Positions 59,827 through 64,000 of a DNA stretch of 64,000 nucleotides are shown piece after piece (the stretch's first letter is position 1; each line of letters opens with the position of its first letter). The notes below the pieces were generated by a model, which saw only the letters and a program-made list of their open reading frames with translations, did no database searches and was not told the origin of the DNA. Made by a program: the position numbers and the translations under genes. The stretch lies in the NCBI GenBank assembly GCA_035640355.1, contig DASQWI010000002.1:62001-126000 (forward strand), written 5' to 3'. Origin of the DNA: Actinomycetota bacterium (GTDB taxonomy: Bacteria; Actinomycetota; UBA4738; HRBIN12).

Positions 59827-61766
59827 TGCCGGGGAACCGGATCTCGTCGGCGCAGAAGTCGCGCTTCTTCCGCCTGCTCGAAACCGGCATGACCGTCCCG
59901 CAGGCCGGAAGGCAGGTCGGCATTAGCCGACAGAGCGCCTGGCGCCTCTCGGTCGGGCTGGATGGCACCTACCCAGTGTCGCGTTCGATCGCCGAGGCCG
60001 AGCGTCGCGACGAGCAGCAGCCGGACCCCAAGCCGTGGGACGAGCTCGACGATGGCGCGCGCGAGGCCCTGCGGTCGTTCTCCGTCTTCGCCGAGCGATT
60101 CCTGCTGCGCAGGCCCGTGCCGTGGCGTGAGGATGCGGCGCAGCGTGTGGTCGAGGCGTTGCAGGACCGGAGCACTCGCTCGTATCACGTACTGAACATG
60201 CCGCCCGGCAGCGGCAAGTCGACGCTGTTCACGATGGACCTCGTCGTCTGGCTCCTCGCCGGCGGTGGTCGGTGCGATCCGCTTCGCGGGCGGGCGACCA
60301 GGATCATGCTCGGGAGCTTCGGCTACAAGGTAGCGACGCACTATGTCGGCCGGATCGCTCGCCTCCTCGAATCGCCGCGACCGTTCTACGACAAGGGCAG
60401 GTCGCTCCGTGCGGAGCGCTCAATCGTGCATGCGTTCGGGAGGTTCAAGCCGCGACAGCAAGGGATCCCATGGAAGGCCGACGAGTTCATCGTCGAGCAG
60501 CTCGAGGACGTCGATCTGAGCGAGAAGGAGCCGAGCTGCCAGGCGGCCTCGTTCGAATCGCGGTTCCTCGGCGAGCGCGTTGAGCTCGCGATCTGGGACG
60601 ACCTCGTCACGACGGCGAACGTCCGATCCGTTGAGGTCCGAACCGAGCTCGCGCGTTGGTATGAGGATGAGGTGGAGTCGCGTGTCGAGCCGGGCGGTTC
60701 GCTCCTGCTCGTCGGTCAGCGTCTCTCTCCCGATGACTTGTATCGGTCGAGGCTCGACATCAACTACGTGGACGATGAAGGCGTGCCACGCCGCAAGTAC
60801 ACCCACGTGAAGTACCCGGCGCATCACGAGGCGACGTGCGATGTCGCCACGCCGAACGGATCGCATCGCCAGTGGGACGCGCGTGAAGACGGCTGTTTGT
60901 TGGACGCAGAGCGATTGTCGTGGGCGGAGCTGCAGGCGGAACGCGCATCGAACCCTCGGAAGTTTCAGCTCGTGTATCAGCAGCTAGACGTAGATCCGTC
61001 CTCCGCGTTGGTCGATCCGGCATGGCTCGAGGGCGGTGTCGATCGCGACGGCGTCCTCGCGCCGGGGTGTCGCGACGAGGACCGAGGGTTCCTCGAATGG
61101 CCGCAGGGCGTCTCGGGTCTCGTCGACTACGTGTCCGTCGACCCGAGCGCCGGCAACTTCTGGGGCATCGAGTGGTGGGCGATCCAACCCGAGACGAAGG
61201 TTCGATACCTCATCCGAGGACTTCGCTCGTCGCGGTTCACTGCCGGCGATCTCCTGCAGTGGTCCACGTCGCGAAGTGACCTGACCGGCCTCATGCAAGA
61301 GTGGCAAGTGCTATCCCTCGAACTCCATCATCCGATCCGGTGCTGGGTGATCGAGGGGAACTCGGCGTTCAAAGGGTTGGTGCAATACGACCACTTCCGC
61401 GCGTGGCAACGACGCCACGGCGCGGCGGTGATCCTGCATCAGACGCAGCGGAACAAGAACGATGAACAGACGGGCGTCGAGGCTCTGCTGCCGCCCCTCT
61501 ACCGACAGGGACTCAAACGACTGCCGGCGAGCCGTGGCGACATGGACGCGCGAGGGTTCACGATCAAGTTCGCGAAGGAGCTCACCGAGTACCCCGAATC
61601 AGCGACGAAGGACTTGGTGATGGCAGATTGGCAAGCGGAGTGGAACATGGCGAAGATCCTTGCGGTCGGTCGTCGTGCTACCGGCCGTGCGATCGTCGAC
61701 ACGGCGCTCCCGCCGTACCTCGAGGCGAAACGGGGCGAGATCGAGTTCGAGGACGCGCTTTCGTGA
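59826..61766 (+). CDS. Large terminase with N-terminal HTH (element B)
   Basis: A 646-residue homologue of the element A terminase. N-terminal HTH: KSRFFRLLETGMTVPQAGRQVGISRQSAW. Walker A: LNMPPGSGKSTLF (near 124). Walker B-like LAIWDDL, and the nuclease Asp in SVDPSAGNFWG with Glu in CWVIEGNSAF. Long stretches, for example YTHVKYPAHHEATCDV and TGVEAL with LYRQGLKRLPASRGDMD, are the same in A. The HTH is the most divergent part, as expected if it reads different recognition sites. ATG start overlaps the preceding stop (TGATG). Last gene of the rightward operon. Confidence 0.88.
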   Translation: MPGNRISSAQKSRFFRLLETGMTVPQAGRQVGISRQSAWRLSVGLDGTYPVSRSIAEAERRDEQQPDPKPWDELDDGAREALRSFSVFAERFLLRRPVPWREDAAQRVVEALQDRSTRSYHVLNMPPGSGKSTLFTMDLVVWLLAGGGRCDPLRGRATRIMLGSFGYKVATHYVGRIARLLESPRPFYDKGRSLRAERSIVHAFGRFKPRQQGIPWKADEFIVEQLEDVDLSEKEPSCQAASFESRFLGERVELAIWDDLVTTANVRSVEVRTELARWYEDEVESRVEPGGSLLLVGQRLSPDDLYRSRLDINYVDDEGVPRRKYTHVKYPAHHEATCDVATPNGSHRQWDAREDGCLLDAERLSWAELQAERASNPRKFQLVYQQLDVDPSSALVDPAWLEGGVDRDGVLAPGCRDEDRGFLEWPQGVSGLVDYVSVDPSAGNFWGIEWWAIQPETKVRYLIRGLRSSRFTAGDLLQWSTSRSDLTGLMQEWQVLSLELHHPIRCWVIEGNSAFKGLVQYDHFRAWQRRHGAAVILHQTQRNKNDEQTGVEALLPPLYRQGLKRLPASRGDMDARGFTIKFAKELTEYPESATKDLVMADWQAEWNMAKILAVGRRATGRAIVDTALPPYLEAKRGEIEFEDALS

Positions 61767-61787
61767 TGTCGTGAGCGATCTGCACTC

Positions 61788-62570
61788 TCATGACGTCGGT
61801 TCGGTGTCGCGCTGCCGTTCTTGGCTGAGCACTTGCAGTTCACTCTCGATCCTGTCGAGTCGAGCGGCGATATCCCGAAGCCCGACGTCGTCTGTTGGCG
61901 TATCGACCTCGCGGCCTCGCTCAAGCAGGAAGGAAGCTAGAGACGCCGCGAGTAGCCCAAATACGCCAACCCCAATGAGCATTAGCGCTACTCCGACGCC
62001 GCGCCCGATCGGAGACGTTGGGAAACGGTCTCCGTACCCAACCGTGGTCAGAGTCGTAATCGCCCACCACAGGCCGTCGCCCACCGTCTCGATGTTCTTG
62101 TCGGGGCTTTCCTGCTCGACGGCCCACACGAGCACACCGGCTCCGCATGTAAGAACGCCCACCGTGAGCAGCGTGTAGCCGAGCCCATGGCGAGTCAGCA
62201 CGACCCGTGCGGCGCCTAACCCGCGCATCAGGAACACAACGACCCGGGACGCGCGCAAGAGCCGGAGCAGGCGCGCCGAACGCACAACCCTGAGGGGTCT
62301 CAGCAACGGCAAAGCGACGACGACGAGATCGACGACGTTCGCTCGCACGAACGCGCGCTTCGACGGCGCGAGGTACAGGCGGACTCCGTACTCCACGGCG
62401 AAGAGACCCCAGATGATCCAGTCCGCCGTGAAGAACGCCGTTTCAGTCGCAGGGGATAGGTCGGCGACCCAAGGGATGACCAGCAGCGGGATGATGGCGA
62501 GCGACAGGACCATCATGAGCCACGCCGTCTGTCGCTCGAAGCGATCGAGGGCTTCGGCCGAACCGCTCAT
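61788..62570 (-). CDS. Voltage-gated K+ channel-like protein
   Basis: A 260-residue ion channel: four S1-S4 helices with an Arg-rich S4 (LRPLRVVRSARLLRLLRASRVV near 92-113), the pore helix with the K+ selectivity filter TTLTTVGYGD (near 175) and S6, then a C-terminal coiled coil (IAARLDRIESELQVL) for tetramer assembly. It is a full-length KvAP-like subunit. Position in the cargo slot after the terminase, where A has RelA/SpoT and NA37-like genes, and a neighbouring SIR2 gene, raise the idea of a membrane-depolarising role, but it may be simply a passenger. Confidence 0.88.
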   Translation of the reverse strand: MSGSAEALDRFERQTAWLMMVLSLAIIPLLVIPWVADLSPATETAFFTADWIIWGLFAVEYGVRLYLAPSKRAFVRANVVDLVVVALPLLRPLRVVRSARLLRLLRASRVVVFLMRGLGAARVVLTRHGLGYTLLTVGVLTCGAGVLVWAVEQESPDKNIETVGDGLWWAITTLTTVGYGDRFPTSPIGRGVGVALMLIGVGVFGLLAASLASFLLERGREVDTPTDDVGLRDIAARLDRIESELQVLSQERQRDTEPTS

Positions 62571-62660
62571 GCCGCCATCGTGCAGGATTCGACACTAAGG
62601 ATGCCCACTTAGACAATCCGAAGGCCGGAGGGGAGAATCACGAACCGATCTTCAACCCAA

Positions 62661-63680
62661 TCATGAGATGGCTCCGGCCAACTCGTCGAGCGTCCGATAC
62701 TCGAAAATTCGCGTTCGCGCCGGCCTGATTGCTGTCGCACAGAGGCTGCGCCACCTGTTCCGCACGTCCTGATTCGGATTGGCAACTACGAGCGCCGACA
62801 ACCGGCGAGGGACTTCAGTCGCGAGATGAAGCCGAATGAGAGCCTGCGAAAGAGCGTCGACGTCGGGCGCCGAATACCCCACGACGACGAGGGCCCTGCA
62901 GCGCGCAAGCGCATCCCGAGCAGCGGCCCACACCGTGGCGAATGGTTCGGCCGCTATGGACTTGCCAGCAATAGGTGGAATGATTCTCTCCGCCGCTGAC
63001 CCCACGTAGGGATCGGCCCGAAGCGCAAGCGTTGTGACTCCTCCTTTGCTCGAGACACGCCAGTTCAACGACCCATGTGGCTTCAGCAATTGAATTGGCG
63101 ACCGAATCCGGCGGCGCACCGGTCCTCCCCAATACTGAGCACCCAAGGCAGCCGCAAAACCGTAGCTTCGCGCCGGATCGAACCGCGACTGGACGCCATG
63201 AACGGTAGCCAGAGTTTGATCGATGAGACAGTCATAATTGAAACTGATTACGGAGTCCCCGCTGCGAAGCGTTGAAACGATGGCATTGTGAAAGTCGCAG
63301 CTCCGATCGCCGATCGCCTCGGCGAAGAGCTCGACAAGGGCCACGAGAAATGCGTCCTGCATACGTTTGTAGGTGCCGAGTGGACGCCCCGGCCTCCGCT
63401 GTAGCTGAGCAATATCGCCACTCGCGACGAGCTGCGAGAAGACAAGCTCCATCGACCTGGAAGCGAACCCGCCAAACTCTTCGGCGACGCGCTCCAGCAG
63501 ATACCGTATGTCGGCGGACCGGTTCGACATGCGCTCGAGCTGTAGGAAGAAGTCCGCATCGAGCGGTGGTTGTGGCGCACCCGCTCGACCGGCTACGAAT
63601 GACGCGCCACGCGTGGCGCCGGCGCCGAGAATCAGGACAGCGGGCGAAACATTCCCAGCTCCGAGACCGTCGAGATTCAT
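62661..63680 (-). CDS. SIR2-like domain protein (possible NADase defence effector)
   Basis: A 339-residue protein with a divergent SIR2 fold: LILGAGATRGASF (Rossmann start near 16), SVISFNYDCLID with the Asn-Tyr-Asp motif (near 146), LLKPHGSLNWRVS with the catalytic-type His (near 199), and VVVGYSAPDVD near the C-terminus. SIR2-like proteins of this kind are NAD-hydrolysing effectors in ThsA-, DSR- and related phage-defence systems. No separate effector-sensor domain is visible here. The gene follows an unnamed upstream gene by 22 bases, which may encode its sensor. Confidence 0.8.
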   Translation of the reverse strand: MNLDGLGAGNVSPAVLILGAGATRGASFVAGRAGAPQPPLDADFFLQLERMSNRSADIRYLLERVAEEFGGFASRSMELVFSQLVASGDIAQLQRRPGRPLGTYKRMQDAFLVALVELFAEAIGDRSCDFHNAIVSTLRSGDSVISFNYDCLIDQTLATVHGVQSRFDPARSYGFAAALGAQYWGGPVRRRIRSPIQLLKPHGSLNWRVSSKGGVTTLALRADPYVGSAAERIIPPIAGKSIAAEPFATVWAAARDALARCRALVVVGYSAPDVDALSQALIRLHLATEVPRRLSALVVANPNQDVRNRWRSLCATAIRPARTRIFEYRTLDELAGAIS

Positions 63681-63702
63681 TCCGGCAGTGTTTAGTCGAG
63701 AT

Positions 63703-64000
63703 TCAGCCGGAGGCTCGACGCTCGCGTTCAGATAACTGATCTAGCTCGTTTAGGACGTCGGTTATGACATCGCTAACGTGAAGAACGGAAGCCTTGACGC
63801 TGTCAAACAGGGCGTCCAATTCCGGTCTACTGTTGAGTACTCCCTGGCTGGTTAGCGTTGCGACTTCCAAGCCGTCGGGGTTGAAGACCTTCAGCGCCGT
63901 CCCCGCAAGATCTCTCGTTAGGAGAATCGTCGCGCTCTTCGCGCTGATCGTAAAACTATCGTTCGCGACCGTTTCCCATTCGAGTTGCTGGTGGCGAGTG
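63703..64000 (-). CDS. C-terminal fragment of an unknown protein upstream of the SIR2 gene
   Basis: The last 98 codons of a gene entering from the right edge. The visible part has beta strands (DSFTISAKSATILL) and a long helix (LDALFDSVKASVLHVSDVITDVLNELDQL), no recognised motif. It stops 22 bases before the SIR2-like start on the same strand, so the two probably form an operon. Lower GC than the element backbone. Its identity needs the sequence beyond the window. Confidence 0.6.
   Translation of the reverse strand, partial: TRHQQLEWETVANDSFTISAKSATILLTRDLAGTALKVFNPDGLEVATLTSQGVLNSRPELDALFDSVKASVLHVSDVITDVLNELDQLSERERRASG

Overview
The window is high-GC DNA from a member of the Actinomycetota. 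The main evidence is the gene order thrS - HIT - pgsA-like - patA-like - pimA-like - lemA/htpX - pdxS - pdxT - yebC - ruvC - ruvA - ruvB - yajC - secD - secF, together with an EF-G2-type GTPase, frequent GTG starts and many 4-base start/stop overlaps. I cannot name a genus; a deep-branching, environmental lineage is an inference.

Layout. (1) 1-23.6 kb: chromosomal housekeeping genes, almost all on the minus strand: Sec translocon, Holliday-junction resolution, PLP synthesis, phosphatidylinositol-mannoside-type lipid glycosylation and acylation, threonyl-tRNA synthetase and a MacB/FtsX-type ABC exporter. Plus-strand exceptions are a Tat-exported phosphoesterase and the EF-G2-like gene. (2) 23.70-35.62 kb, element A: an integrated island of about 11.9 kb in the 3' half of a tRNA-Val(CAC) gene, bounded by a perfect 53-bp direct repeat. 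(3) 35.65-48.5 kb: chromosome again, with a holin-X/DUF3618 pair, an amidase-like protein, an RNB nuclease, an amidohydrolase, an arsenate/phosphatase operon, two DHFR-fold reductases, a double-ACT protein and a BenE-like transporter. (4) 48.53 kb to beyond the right edge, element B: begins with the displaced 3' half of a different tRNA-Val (anticodon GAC). Its far end, expected to carry the intact tRNA gene, lies outside the window.

Elements A and B appear to be two members of one family. Both carry, in the same order, a leftward tyrosine integrase, a leftward regulator with an apparently leaderless promoter, a divergent small DNA-binding protein, a rightward protein with a conserved FPYG-x-PDR C-terminal block, and a rightward large terminase. 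The terminase has an N-terminal HTH, an ATPase and a nuclease domain, and is nearly identical between the two apart from its N-terminus. B also has a run of small coupled genes, a RepA-like ATPase and an iteron-like repeat cluster. No capsid, portal or tail gene is recognisable in the complete element A. Accessory genes sit in two slots. The slot left of the integrase holds a class III nucleotide cyclase, a TIG-repeat surface protein and an M41-like protease in A, and Fic and DUF4236-TPR proteins in B. The slot between terminase and the right end holds a RelA/SpoT-domain protein with an NA37-like protein in A, and a K+ channel and a SIR2-like protein with an unknown partner in B. Many of these resemble abortive-infection or NAD/nucleotide-signalling functions, so the pair looks like a family of terminase-bearing, satellite-like, defence-carrying islands specific for tRNA-Val genes. 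That interpretation is inference.
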